DNA of 64,000 bases from the NCBI RefSeq assembly GCF_900114875.1, contig NZ_FPKW01000011.1, positions 62,001 to 126,000 on the forward strand. The letters are read 5' to 3'. Positions 9,347-18,110 of the stretch are shown in pieces (position 1 is the first letter of the stretch; each line of letters opens with the position of its first letter). The DNA is from Chryseobacterium limigenitum (lineage in GTDB: Bacteria > Bacteroidota > Bacteroidia > Flavobacteriales > Weeksellaceae). The notes under the pieces are model-generated. The model saw only the letters and a program-made list of their open reading frames with translations. It was not told the origin of the DNA and did not search any database. The position numbers and the translations under genes are program-made.

Positions 9347-10321
9347 TTAAATATTGTAAACTTCAGGATTAGCGCAGTTCGGCATTTTCTCACCTTTAGT
9401 AAAAGCGATTATATTTTCTGCAGCTACTTTTGCCATCCCGTTTCTCGCTTCGATCGTTGCTGAGCCGATATGTGGCAATACGCAAACACTTGAAAGCTCT
9501 AAAATAGGATCATCCTTAGAAATAGGTTCCGGATTTGTAACATCTAAACCGGCTCCCCAAATCTGTTTTGAAATCAATGCTTCATACAGGTCTTTCTGAT
9601 CATGAAAACCCCCTCTGGCTGTATTAATGAAAATAGAATCAGGCTTCATTTTTTCAAAAACCGAAGCATTGAAAAGGTCTTTCTGATCCGGAACAAAATT
9701 AGCGTGAATACTCAAAACATCCGATTGCTCAATTAATTCTTCGAAAGACACATAGGTTGCATTGAGTTCTTTTTCTGCTTCTTCATTGTGATGGCGATTG
9801 TGATAAATAATCTTCATATCAAAGGCTTTTTTACACTTTTCTGCCATTTCAAAACCTATTCTTCCCAACCCGAAAACGCCTAAAGTTTTTCCGTATAATT
9901 CCTGTCCCAAAGCATGTAAAGGATCAAAATCTCCCCAATTTCCATCTTTCACTTTCTGAAAATTAAAACTTGCTCTTCTCGCAACCGATTGCATTAATAA
10001 AAATGCAACATCAGAAGTAGCTCTGCTTAAAACATCCGGTGTATTTCCGATAGGAATATTTTTTTGTGAAGCTTCTTTAATATCAACATGGTCAAAACCA
10101 ACAGAATACAAGGCAATTGCCTTTACATTTGGGCATTGCCCGAAAAAATCTCTGTCAAATTTGTTGTGTCCTACATTCAAAATAGCGTCGGCATTCTGGC
10201 AATATTTCAGCCATTCTTCGGGAGGCAAATTATCATGTGTCGGGAATATAACTTCTAATCCTGCTTCTTCCAGCATTTTAACTCCTATTTCCGGAATCCT
10301 TTTATTAATGAATACTTTCAT
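9347..10321 (-). CDS. D-isomer-specific 2-hydroxyacid dehydrogenase
   Basis: Cytoplasmic NAD(P)-dependent oxidoreductase for a D-2-hydroxy acid such as glycerate/hydroxypyruvate or glyoxylate. The nucleotide-binding turn GLGRIG is at 151-156. The catalytic set is present: R236 in NTARGG, E265 in NPEP and H284 in PHIGSA. The 324-residue length is standard. It lacks the C-terminal regulatory ACT domain of SerA and is not next to serC, so a glyoxylate/hydroxypyruvate reductase role is more likely than serine synthesis (inference). Confidence 0.9.
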   Translation of the reverse strand: MKVFINKRIPEIGVKMLEEAGLEVIFPTHDNLPPEEWLKYCQNADAILNVGHNKFDRDFFGQCPNVKAIALYSVGFDHVDIKEASQKNIPIGNTPDVLSRATSDVAFLLMQSVARRASFNFQKVKDGNWGDFDPLHALGQELYGKTLGVFGLGRIGFEMAEKCKKAFDMKIIYHNRHHNEEAEKELNATYVSFEELIEQSDVLSIHANFVPDQKDLFNASVFEKMKPDSIFINTARGGFHDQKDLYEALISKQIWGAGLDVTNPEPISKDDPILELSSVCVLPHIGSATIEARNGMAKVAAENIIAFTKGEKMPNCANPEVYNI

Positions 10322-10722
10322 TATTTATTTTGTAATTAATAGTTAAAACTGTTAAAATAGAAAACCCAAACCCAACTGAAAATGAGGCTTTTAAATTTAT
10401 TATTTGAAATTATTTCTTCATATATCCATCTCGATTCGTTAAGAATAAATTTTCATCAGCAGTCTGAATTATTCTGCATTTTTTAGAATAGTATTAAAAT
10501 CGAGTAATGATTTCAATGATTTAGTAACAAAATGATACAATTTTCATTCCGAAACACTATTAAATTTGGTTAATAATATTCATAAATCTCTCAATATTCC
10601 CTGAAAATCCACCCATAAAATAAATCAAAAAAACACAATGGCAAAACTTTAATTCAATATAATTATCACTAGATTTACTTTGTTTTTACATTAAAATCAA
10701 AAATTAAACAAAATTTATAAAC
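10322..10722. other. Divergent intergenic region, about 400 bp
   Basis: AT-rich, between divergently transcribed genes, so it must contain two promoters. A perfect TAAATTTG box lies at 10561-10568 on the plus strand without a good TTG partner, and a partial box TTACTTTG at 10675-10682 is nearer the KAS III start. I see no open frame, RNA gene or strong hairpin. Confidence 0.4.
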
Positions 10723-11715
10723 ATGCCGCAAAATATGATGATTAAAAAAAATGCTTTCATAAAAGGTACAGGTTCTTATGTACCTCCGAAAATATTGAAA
10801 AACGACTTTTTTGAAGCCATCGGCTCTTCTGATGAGTGGATCTATAAAAATCTAGGAATTAAGGAACGCAGAATTGCAGTGGGTGAAGTAACGAGCGATC
10901 TGGCATATAAAGCAGGTTTAGAAGCATTAAAAGAAGCTGATCTAAAACCGAAAGATATCGATTTAATTATTGTAGCAACTTCAACTCCGGACAGACAAGC
11001 TCCTTCAACAGCATGTTTTGTTCAGGAAAAAATGGGTGCTTACCAAGCCGTAGCATTTGATATTTCAGCAGTTTGCTCAGGAGGTTTATATGGCATTGCA
11101 ATCGGTTGCCAATTCATAGAAACAGGAATGTACCAAAATGTTTTAATCATTGGAGCCGATACTTTTTCAACCATTACCGATTGGGAACGAAAGGATTCTG
11201 TCTTTTTCGGAGATGGTGCGGGAGCAATTTTACTGTCAGGAACGACCGAAGATAAAGGTTTCTTTGATTTTAAACTTCACGCAGACGGTCGTGGAAAATA
11301 TCATTTTAATATTCCGGCCGGAGGTTCTGAAATGCCTGCATCAGAAGAAACTTTAAAGCAGAAACTTCATTATTTTCAGATGAACGGTAAGGAAGTTTTC
11401 AATACTGCAACCAAAGTTTTACCGGAAACAATTACTGAAATCCTTGAAGCGAATAAACTTTCAGCAGATGATGTGGATTGGGTAATTCCGCACCAGCCAA
11501 GCATCCGAATTCTTCAGGAAACTGCCAGAAAAGTGAATATCCCTTTTGAAAAAGTAATGACCAATATGGATAAATATGCCAATACTTCCGGCGGAACGAT
11601 CCCAATCGTACTTGATGAAACCTATAAAAGCGGAAAAATACAACCAGGAAACATCCTTTTATTTGCTGCCGTAGGCTCTGGATGGACCTGGGGGACAGCT
11701 CTTTATAAAGCTTAA
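10723..11715 (+). CDS. Beta-ketoacyl-ACP synthase III (FabH family)
   Basis: Condenses an acyl-CoA starter with malonyl-ACP. The Cys-His-Asn triad is complete: C118 in AVCSGG, H257 in IPHQPS and N287 in YANTSGG. The 330-residue length is standard. Starts at Met5 or Met6 are also possible. It is followed after 36 bases by a FabI-type enoyl reductase on the same strand, and no other fab gene (fabD, fabG, acpP, plsX) is nearby. The pair may be a second, specialised initiation/reduction set rather than the housekeeping one (inference). The family is certain, the exact role not. Confidence 0.9.
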   Translation: MPQNMMIKKNAFIKGTGSYVPPKILKNDFFEAIGSSDEWIYKNLGIKERRIAVGEVTSDLAYKAGLEALKEADLKPKDIDLIIVATSTPDRQAPSTACFVQEKMGAYQAVAFDISAVCSGGLYGIAIGCQFIETGMYQNVLIIGADTFSTITDWERKDSVFFGDGAGAILLSGTTEDKGFFDFKLHADGRGKYHFNIPAGGSEMPASEETLKQKLHYFQMNGKEVFNTATKVLPETITEILEANKLSADDVDWVIPHQPSIRILQETARKVNIPFEKVMTNMDKYANTSGGTIPIVLDETYKSGKIQPGNILLFAAVGSGWTWGTALYKA

Positions 11716-11751
11716 AATCAATATTTTATTTAAAATAATACATGAAAAATT

Positions 11752-12576
11752 ATGCTGAACAATCAGACATTTCTTATAACAGGTATCGCGGATGAAAACT
11801 CCCTTGCCATGAAAACTGCAGAAAAAATCCTTGAAAATAATGGAAAAGTTGTGTGTGCCGGATTAGGAGCTACTCCTTTTCATAAAAACCTTTCTGAAAA
11901 AGCTCAAGCCTTTCTTGATAAAAACTATAATGACTTTCAAACGGCATGTCATAAAGTTTTGGGAGATCAGGTGTACACCGCTCCTTTAGACGTAACATTG
12001 CCGGAAAGTCTGGATTTTCTGGCGAAAGATCTTTATCAAAAAGATATTAAACTTAACGGTTTTCTTCATGCTATTGCAATGGATAAAACCATCAGACAAA
12101 AATCTGTAAAACCAATGCTGGAAGTTACTGTAGAAGAATTTAATGAAACGATGAACGTTTCAGCGTTTTCTTTGATCTCCTTATCTCAGGCTTTACTTTC
12201 GAACAATGTCCTTCAAAACGGAGCTTCTATTGTTTCGCTTAGCTACATTGCAGCAGAAAAAGTTTCATCTTTTCCTTACATTAATATCAGTATTGCTAAA
12301 GCTGCGCTTGAACGATTAACCATGGAAATTGCGCATGAATTAGGCAGAAAATACGGCATCCGTGCCAATGCGATCCGTTTTTCACCATATATGGGAAGCA
12401 AAGCCGGAAATGCAACGTTGAATCCTGAGGATGTTGAAAAAGCAAATCAAAAAAGTCCGCTAGGAAATGCTTTACCTGAAGATCTGGCGCACGAAATTGT
12501 ACATCTTTTCAGAAAAGAAACAAGAATTACAGGAGAAATCCGCCATGTTGACGGAGGTTTCCATATTATGGGATAA
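11752..12576 (+). CDS. Enoyl-ACP reductase-like SDR (FabI family)
   Basis: Short-chain dehydrogenase of the FabI type, expected to reduce trans-2-enoyl-ACP with NAD(P)H. The FabI-specific Tyr-(6x)-Lys spacing is seen at Y176 and K183 (PYINISIAKAALE), with the outer Tyr at Y165 (SLSYIAAEK). The N-terminal cofactor loop reads ITGIADENSLA, close to the FabI form, and the C-terminus VDGGFHIMG also fits. At 274 residues it is of normal FabI length. Cotranscribed with the preceding KAS III. Divergence is such that it may not be the main fatty acid enzyme. Alternative: an SDR of unknown substrate recruited to the pair. Confidence 0.85.
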   Translation: MLNNQTFLITGIADENSLAMKTAEKILENNGKVVCAGLGATPFHKNLSEKAQAFLDKNYNDFQTACHKVLGDQVYTAPLDVTLPESLDFLAKDLYQKDIKLNGFLHAIAMDKTIRQKSVKPMLEVTVEEFNETMNVSAFSLISLSQALLSNNVLQNGASIVSLSYIAAEKVSSFPYINISIAKAALERLTMEIAHELGRKYGIRANAIRFSPYMGSKAGNATLNPEDVEKANQKSPLGNALPEDLAHEIVHLFRKETRITGEIRHVDGGFHIMG

Positions 12577-12602
12577 TTCTGTAGGTTATTAATGTTGGTT
12601 AT

Positions 12603-12751
12603 CGCAAAGACGCTATTTTTCAATTTAATTACATATAATAAGGCGCAAGGATTTTATCTTCGATAAAATTGAAGACTTTAACATCACTGAAAATCTTTGA
12701 TTTTCTAGCGCCTTAAAAAAAGTATTTTTTATTAATCTTTGCGTCTTAGCG
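12603..12751. repeat. Large nested palindrome between convergent genes (family C related)
   Basis: Outer arms CGCAAAGACGC (12603-12613) and GCGTCTTAGCG (12741-12751) pair with one mismatch. Middle arms TAAGGCGC (12639-12646) and GCGCCTTA (12708-12715) pair perfectly. An inner hairpin ATTTTATC/GATAAAAT lies at 12651-12669. It occupies the space between the converging FabI-like and pcm genes and may act as a two-way terminator, though no classic T-run follows the GC stem. Confidence 0.6.
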
Positions 12752-12772
12752 TTTTCCCAACAATTACAGTTA

Positions 12773-13426
12773 TTATTGATTGGTTTTGCCTAACATCGGA
12801 ACAAATTTGTAAGCTCCAAATTCTTCTTTTTCAATCTCAGTGGGAGAAATTTTCGTAAATCTGTATAAAACCTGCTCATCAGTCGGACCTAACGGAATGA
12901 TCATTTTTCCGCCAACTTTTAATTGTTTTAATAATTCCGTTGGTAAAACTGAGGCTCCACAAGTCACAATAATTTTGTCAAAAGGAGCAAAAGTCGGAAG
13001 TCCGGCAAAACCATCACCAAAACTCTGAAACTTTGGATATAAATTCATCTCTCTCAATTTTTTCTTAGAAAAATCGAACAGATCTTTTTGTCTTTCAACC
13101 GTATAGACCAAACCTTTCATGGCTATAAGTACAGCGGTCTGATAACCACATCCTGTCCCGATCTCCAACACTTTTTCGCCTGTTTTTAGCTGTAATAATT
13201 CAGATTGCTCTGCAACGGTTGAAGGATGCGAAATCGTCTGATGCGCCAAAATAGGAAAAGCACGATCTTCATAAGCGAAATCTTCAAAAATACTTTCAAT
13301 AAAAAGGTGTCTCGGAACATCATTCATGGCCGAAAGTACATTCTCATCCGAAATTCCGATCTTGTGTCGAAGATATTCAACCAAAATCTTTCTTTTTCCT
13401 TTATGTACAAACGAATCTTGCGTCAT
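12773..13426 (-). CDS. pcm: Protein-L-isoaspartate O-methyltransferase
   Basis: SAM-dependent repair enzyme that methylates isoaspartyl residues in damaged proteins. The 217-residue product has QTISHPSTVA (residues 63-72), the family substrate-binding segment, and motif I VLEIGTGCGYQT (about 86-97). I choose the ATG at 13424-13426: the frame could extend to 13510, but those 28 residues look non-coding and a good promoter lies inside that stretch at 13465-13495. It converges on the FabI-like gene. Assignment is firm. Confidence 0.93.
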   Translation of the reverse strand: MTQDSFVHKGKRKILVEYLRHKIGISDENVLSAMNDVPRHLFIESIFEDFAYEDRAFPILAHQTISHPSTVAEQSELLQLKTGEKVLEIGTGCGYQTAVLIAMKGLVYTVERQKDLFDFSKKKLREMNLYPKFQSFGDGFAGLPTFAPFDKIIVTCGASVLPTELLKQLKVGGKMIIPLGPTDEQVLYRFTKISPTEIEKEEFGAYKFVPMLGKTNQ

Positions 13427-13464
13427 TAGATGGTAATTATTGGGGGTTCTGGTGGTAGTTTGCA

Positions 13465-13495
13465 CAAAAATAATAAAACAAATACTATTTATCAA
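13465..13495 (-). promoter_or_regulatory. Bacteroidota-type promoter of pcm
   Basis: Minus strand TTG (13493-13495), 20-base spacer, TATTTTTG (13465-13472). The predicted transcript start near 13458 leaves a leader of about 30 bases to the ATG at 13426 and excludes the longer upstream start. Confidence 0.55.
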
Positions 13496-13560
13496 CCTAA
13501 AACCTATCATCTATTTCCGAATACCTAAAATCATTATATTTACAGAAATTTAATACAACT

Positions 13561-14523
13561 ATGTTAAAAGCAGGTTTGGTAGGTGCCGGACATTTAGGAA
13601 AGATACATTTAAGACTTCTTAATCAGTCAGATAAGTATGAATTTGTAGGTTTCCATGATAAAGATGTAGAAAACGGAAAAAAATTAGAAGCAGAATTAGG
13701 TTATAAATATTTTGAAAATTTTGATGATCTTTTGGATCAGATCGAAATGCTGGATATTGTAACGCCAACAATTTATCATTACGATTATGCTTTAAAAGCG
13801 ATTGATAAAGGACTTCATTTTTTTATCGAAAAACCTGTCACTCACACACTCGAACAAGCAGAAGAAATCCTTCAGAAATGTCGTGAAAATGGAATAAAAG
13901 CTCAGGTTGGCCATGTTGAAAGATACAATCCTGCTTTTATCGGAGCAAAAGATTACATTCAAAATCCAATGTTTATTGAAATCCACCGATTGGCAGAATT
14001 TAACCCTCGTGGAACGGATGTTTCTGTGGTTTTAGACTTAATGATTCACGATTTAGACATTTTATTAAGTGTTGTGAAATCTAAAGTTAAAAATATTCAT
14101 GCCAGCGGTGTTTGTGTAGTAAGTAAAACACCGGATATTTCTAATGCCAGAATTGAGTTTGAAAACGGATGCGTTGCCAATCTTACGACTTCCAGAATTT
14201 CTATGAAAGCGATGAGAAAAAGCCGTTTCTTCCAGAAAGACGCTTATATTTCCGTTGATTTCTTAGAGAAAAAAGCAGAAGTTATCCGTATGAAAGATGC
14301 CCCTGAAAACCCTACTCCATTTGATATGATTATTGAAAATGCGGATGGTGAAAAGAACCAGATCTTATTTGAATATCCAAATATTCAGCCTAATAATGCG
14401 ATCTTGGATGAATTAAATTCCTTCGCAGATGCTATTATAGAAGATAAAAATGTAGAAGTTTCTCTGGAAGACGGAACTGAAGCTTTAAAAGTGGCTTTGG
14501 AGATTATGAAATTAATTAGTTAA
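13561..14523 (+). CDS. Gfo/Idh/MocA family NAD(P)-dependent oxidoreductase
   Basis: 320 residues. The N-terminal Rossmann turn is GAGHLGKIHL (residues 8-17), the family EKP motif is FIEKPVTHTLEQ near residue 88, and MIHDLDILL carries the likely catalytic His/Asp. Members oxidise or reduce sugars, inositols or related polyols in the cytoplasm; the substrate is not evident. It heads a plus-strand run followed after 14 bases by a lipoprotein gene. Family sure, substrate unknown. Confidence 0.9.
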   Translation: MLKAGLVGAGHLGKIHLRLLNQSDKYEFVGFHDKDVENGKKLEAELGYKYFENFDDLLDQIEMLDIVTPTIYHYDYALKAIDKGLHFFIEKPVTHTLEQAEEILQKCRENGIKAQVGHVERYNPAFIGAKDYIQNPMFIEIHRLAEFNPRGTDVSVVLDLMIHDLDILLSVVKSKVKNIHASGVCVVSKTPDISNARIEFENGCVANLTTSRISMKAMRKSRFFQKDAYISVDFLEKKAEVIRMKDAPENPTPFDMIIENADGEKNQILFEYPNIQPNNAILDELNSFADAIIEDKNVEVSLEDGTEALKVALEIMKLIS

Positions 14524-14537
14524 GAAAAAAAGCAATT

Positions 14538-15281
14538 TTGAAAATAAAACCAGCTCTATTTTCATTCTCAATATTAATTACAATTCTATCTTGTAATCAA
14601 ACGAAAAATGGTTACGAGATAGATTGTAATTATGAAAAAAGACAGGCACAAAATGATTTTCATTATAAAAATTATACATGGACCCTATTTTCAGGTTTAG
14701 GTTATGACTATCTAGGTGAAAAAGAGTTTATACAGCTTTTACATCAAAAAAACATTAAAGCCAACAAAATTTCACTTTCCTGTATTCGTTATCTAAATGG
14801 TAAATATGAGAATTGTAGAGAAACAGAAATGAATAGGCTTATTGAGAACAAATTTGGCAAAAATTTCATCGATTCTTTAAAATATATTGCTAAACAACAA
14901 TTTGTAAAAAATCATCCTGAAGAAGTTTTTTCTTACGAAGAATGTGATATGACCACAAGAATTCCCAATTCATCTTATGACAATCAATTCGATAAAATAC
15001 AGAAAAATTATTTCTTTCAATATCCTCTTCCGAAAAACTACATCAACAAAACTAACCAAGAATTTTATTCCTCTACTTCTGCAAATTTCATTCTTACGAA
15101 AAATGGTGAAATTAAAGATTTATCAATAGAAAGTAGCTTTGAGAATAAAAAAAACAATATATTTGAAAAACAATTCAATCAACAATTGAAAAACTTCGTT
15201 TTACATACAAAATGGATTCCTGCTAAAATTAACGGCATCAATGTAGATTCTTACATGGAAGCAAATATCAGCTACAACTAA
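14538..15281 (+). CDS. Putative lipoprotein with TonB C-terminal-like domain, TTG start
   Basis: The frame begins with TTG at 14538 and no in-frame ATG replaces it. The N-terminus has a lipoprotein signal with lipobox ILSC (Cys19). Residues about 160-247 (YPLPKNYI ... ANFILTKNGEIKDLSI ... WIPAKINGINVDSYMEANI) resemble the small TonB C-terminal-type domain found in many unknown Bacteroidota envelope proteins. It sits 14 bases after the oxidoreductase and 31 bases before the GH5 gene. No specific function is claimed. Confidence 0.75.
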   Translation: MKIKPALFSFSILITILSCNQTKNGYEIDCNYEKRQAQNDFHYKNYTWTLFSGLGYDYLGEKEFIQLLHQKNIKANKISLSCIRYLNGKYENCRETEMNRLIENKFGKNFIDSLKYIAKQQFVKNHPEEVFSYEECDMTTRIPNSSYDNQFDKIQKNYFFQYPLPKNYINKTNQEFYSSTSANFILTKNGEIKDLSIESSFENKKNNIFEKQFNQQLKNFVLHTKWIPAKINGINVDSYMEANISYN

Positions 15282-15312
15282 AAAAATCCTTATAAATATT
15301 TAAATCAAAACT

Positions 15313-17043
15313 ATGAAAAGAGCCATCCTATTATCCGGTCTTTTATTGTCTCAATCTGGGACATCGCAGCTTTTAAAAACAAATGGTCAGAAAATCGTTA
15401 ATGATAAAGGTGAAAATATTCAATTAAGAGGTCTCGGTTTAGGAGGATGGATGCTGCAGGAAGGATATATGCTGAAAACTGCTGATTTTGCCGGTCCGCA
15501 ATACAAAATCAAAGAGAAAATCGCAGAATTGATCGGTGAAAAAGGAATGAATGATTTCTATAAAGCCTATTTAAAAAACGGAATCACAAAGCAGGATATT
15601 GATTTCCTGAAAAAGGCAGGATTTAATTCGATAAGACTTCCGATGCATTATAATTTGTACACTTTGCCGATTGAAAAAGAATCAGTAAAAGGTCAGAACA
15701 CATGGCTGGAAGAAGGTTTTAAAATGACAGATAATCTTTTAAAATGGTGCGCAGATAATAAAATGTATTTAATTCTAGATCTTCATGCTGCACCGGGCGG
15801 ACAGGGAAATGATGTGAATATTTCTGATAATGACAAATCAAAACCGTCACTTTGGGAAAGCGAAGAGAATCAGAAAAAAACAATCGCTCTTTGGAAAAAA
15901 TTAGCAGAAAGATATAAAGACGAGCCTTGGATCGGCGGTTATGACTTAATTAATGAGCCCAACATTAATTTCACAGGAAAAAACCCGAACGGAACAGATG
16001 AAATGTCTAATGCTCCCCTTTGGAAATTACAAAAAGATATTACAGAAACCATTCGTCAGGTTGACAAAAAGCATATCATCTTTCTTGAAGGAAACGGATG
16101 GGGAAATAATTATAACGGATTAACTCCGATTTGGGACGATAATATGGCATTCAGTTTCCATAAATACTGGAATTATAATGATGACGCAACAATAAAAAAT
16201 GCATTAGATCTCAGAGAAAAGCATAATATGCCAATCTGGCTGGGTGAAACAGGAGAAAATTCTAATGTCTGGTTTACAGAATTGATCCAGCTTTTGGACA
16301 AATACAACATCGGATATGCATTCTGGCCAATGAAAAAAATCGATAATATCGCAGGAATTACCAATGTAAAGATCACTCCGGATTATCAAAAACTATTGGA
16401 TTACTGGACGAAAGGAGGTGAAAAACCAACGAAAGAATTCGCAACAAAAGCTTTAATGAAAATTGCTGACAATTATAAATTCACTAACACTGAAATTAAA
16501 AATGATGTGATTGATGCGATGTTCAGACAGACAACAGACGGATCTACAAAGCCGTTTAAAAACAATCAGGTTCCGGGAAGAATTTTTGCTTCGGATTATG
16601 ATTTGGGAAGAATGGGCACGGCATATTTAGATAAAGATTTCATCAATCTTTGGGTAAGCGATCCTGCCAAAAGATCTGAATGGAATTCAGGAAATCAAAT
16701 GAGAAATGACGGTGTTGATATTTATCAATGTAAAGACAAAATCACCAATCAATATTACGTTGGAAAAACAGAATCGGGAGAATGGCTGCAATACACCATC
16801 AATGTAAAAGCCGATAAAAGCTATAGTTTTGACATCAGATATTCAAGTAATAACAATGGTAAAATCAGAATTGAGGATACTTCAGGAAAGCAGCTGGCAA
16901 CCTTTTCTTTAAATTCTACAGGCGGAAATGAAACATGGAAAACCGTCTCTGCTACAGGCATTAACCTTAAAAAAGGAGAAAATAAGATCAGAATAATTTT
17001 TGAAAACGACGGAGTTAATCTTAATTATTTTGAAATAAAATAA
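15313..17043 (+). CDS. Secreted glycoside hydrolase family 5 glucanase with C-terminal CBM6-like domain
   Basis: Predicted exported beta-glucanase, possibly exo-beta-1,3-glucanase-like. A signal peptide ends near TSQ (residue 19). The catalytic domain spans about 25-370: RGLGLGGWMLQE, the acid/base E215 in DLINEPN and the nucleophile E312 in WLGETGEN. Residues about 435-576 form a jelly-roll carbohydrate-binding module of CBM6 type (YYVGKTESGEWLQYTINV ... NYFEIK). No T9SS C-terminal signal is present, so it is probably periplasmic or outer-membrane associated. A terminator follows directly. It is not part of the SusCD locus 20 kb away but could act on related beta-glucans. Confidence 0.9.
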   Translation: MKRAILLSGLLLSQSGTSQLLKTNGQKIVNDKGENIQLRGLGLGGWMLQEGYMLKTADFAGPQYKIKEKIAELIGEKGMNDFYKAYLKNGITKQDIDFLKKAGFNSIRLPMHYNLYTLPIEKESVKGQNTWLEEGFKMTDNLLKWCADNKMYLILDLHAAPGGQGNDVNISDNDKSKPSLWESEENQKKTIALWKKLAERYKDEPWIGGYDLINEPNINFTGKNPNGTDEMSNAPLWKLQKDITETIRQVDKKHIIFLEGNGWGNNYNGLTPIWDDNMAFSFHKYWNYNDDATIKNALDLREKHNMPIWLGETGENSNVWFTELIQLLDKYNIGYAFWPMKKIDNIAGITNVKITPDYQKLLDYWTKGGEKPTKEFATKALMKIADNYKFTNTEIKNDVIDAMFRQTTDGSTKPFKNNQVPGRIFASDYDLGRMGTAYLDKDFINLWVSDPAKRSEWNSGNQMRNDGVDIYQCKDKITNQYYVGKTESGEWLQYTINVKADKSYSFDIRYSSNNNGKIRIEDTSGKQLATFSLNSTGGNETWKTVSATGINLKKGENKIRIIFENDGVNLNYFEIK

Positions 17044-17060
17044 TAATTGTCTTAAATTGC

Positions 17061-17092
17061 AAATCCCTTTTAATTTCTAAAAGGGATTTTTT
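17061..17092 (+). terminator. Terminator-like hairpin between GH5 and the beta-lactamase gene
   Basis: AAATCCCTTTT (17061-17071), 7-base loop, AAAAGGGATTT (17079-17089), followed by TTT. Only 13 bases separate its T-run from the beta-lactamase start codon, leaving no room for a promoter between them. Confidence 0.8.
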
Positions 17093-17105
17093 AATACCAA
17101 ATATT

Positions 17106-17984
17106 ATGAAAAAAATCAAATTTCTTTTTCTTTTGATTTCGGCGTTTACGTTCGCTCAGCAATCAGTTTTAGAAAAGAAGATCAACTCAATCATTAAAGA
17201 CAAAAAAGCAACGGTAGCCGTTTCAGTTTTAGGATTTGAAAATGGTTTTAAATACAATAAAAATGGCGAGAAAAAACTTCCGATGCAAAGTGTTTTTAAG
17301 TTTCATATTGCGGCGGCTGTTTTAGATCTTGTTGATAAAGGGAAACTGTCTTTAGATAAGAAAATTTTACTGGATAAATCAAATTTATTAGAAAATACAT
17401 GGTCGCCTCTTCGCGATAAATATAAAGACAAAAATGCGGAAGTTCCGTTAAGCGAAATTATTGATCAGACCGTTGCTATGAGCGATAATAATGGTTGTGA
17501 TATTCTTTTAAAATTAATTGGAGGTACGCAAACTGTTCAAAAATTCATGGATTCTAAAGGCGTAAAAGGTTTTCAGATAAAATTTAATGAAGAAGAGATG
17601 CATAAAGATTGGCAGGCACAGTATGAAAATTACAGCACGACCAATTCTGCGGTTCAGGTTCTGAAAAAATTCTATGACGGAAAATTACTTTCTAAAAAAT
17701 CTACAGACTATCTGATGAAAGTAATGCTCGGAACAAAAACAGGATTGAATAAAATGGTAGAACAATTGCCAAAAAACACTCCTGTAGCCCGCAAAACGGG
17801 ATCTTCCGGAAAGAATAAAGACGGACTTACAGGTGCCGAAAATGAAATAGGAATTGTAACTTTACCCAACGGAAAACATTACGCAATTGCCTTATTTGTA
17901 AGCAATTCTACAGAAACCGATGCCGTAAACTGCAAGATTATTTCTGATATTTCTAAAAGTGTTTGGGATCATTTTAATAAGTAA
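17106..17984 (+). CDS. Class A beta-lactamase, subclass A2 (CIA/CGA/PER-like)
   Basis: Exported serine beta-lactamase of 292 residues; signal peptide cleavage is expected after FTFA, leaving Gln18. Active-site elements: S62-V-F-K65 (Ambler S70xxK), S126-D-N128 (SDN130 loop), E162 in the omega loop followed by His at the position equivalent to 170 (NEEEMH, as in PER-type enzymes rather than the ExxLN form), and K230-T-G (KTG234). Chromosomal enzymes of this kind in Chryseobacterium hydrolyse penicillins and extended-spectrum cephalosporins (family knowledge); the spectrum here is inferred. A terminator-like hairpin lies in its leader. Confidence 0.92.
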   Translation: MKKIKFLFLLISAFTFAQQSVLEKKINSIIKDKKATVAVSVLGFENGFKYNKNGEKKLPMQSVFKFHIAAAVLDLVDKGKLSLDKKILLDKSNLLENTWSPLRDKYKDKNAEVPLSEIIDQTVAMSDNNGCDILLKLIGGTQTVQKFMDSKGVKGFQIKFNEEEMHKDWQAQYENYSTTNSAVQVLKKFYDGKLLSKKSTDYLMKVMLGTKTGLNKMVEQLPKNTPVARKTGSSGKNKDGLTGAENEIGIVTLPNGKHYAIALFVSNSTETDAVNCKIISDISKSVWDHFNK

Positions 17985-18110
17985 ATTTTAAAGCTTATTT
18001 TTAAACCGTTTTTAAAGTGAGTTTAAACATTCAAAATGGTCATTGAAAATTTCTACGAAATAACAAAGGCACGTTAATTGAGTTTTACTTTATCAAATAA
18101 AAAAATCAAT

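Noticed and set aside
13427..13510. N-terminal extension of pcm by 28 residues
   Set aside because: The residues are unlike the family, and a consensus promoter (13465-13495) falls inside, so translation starts at 13426.
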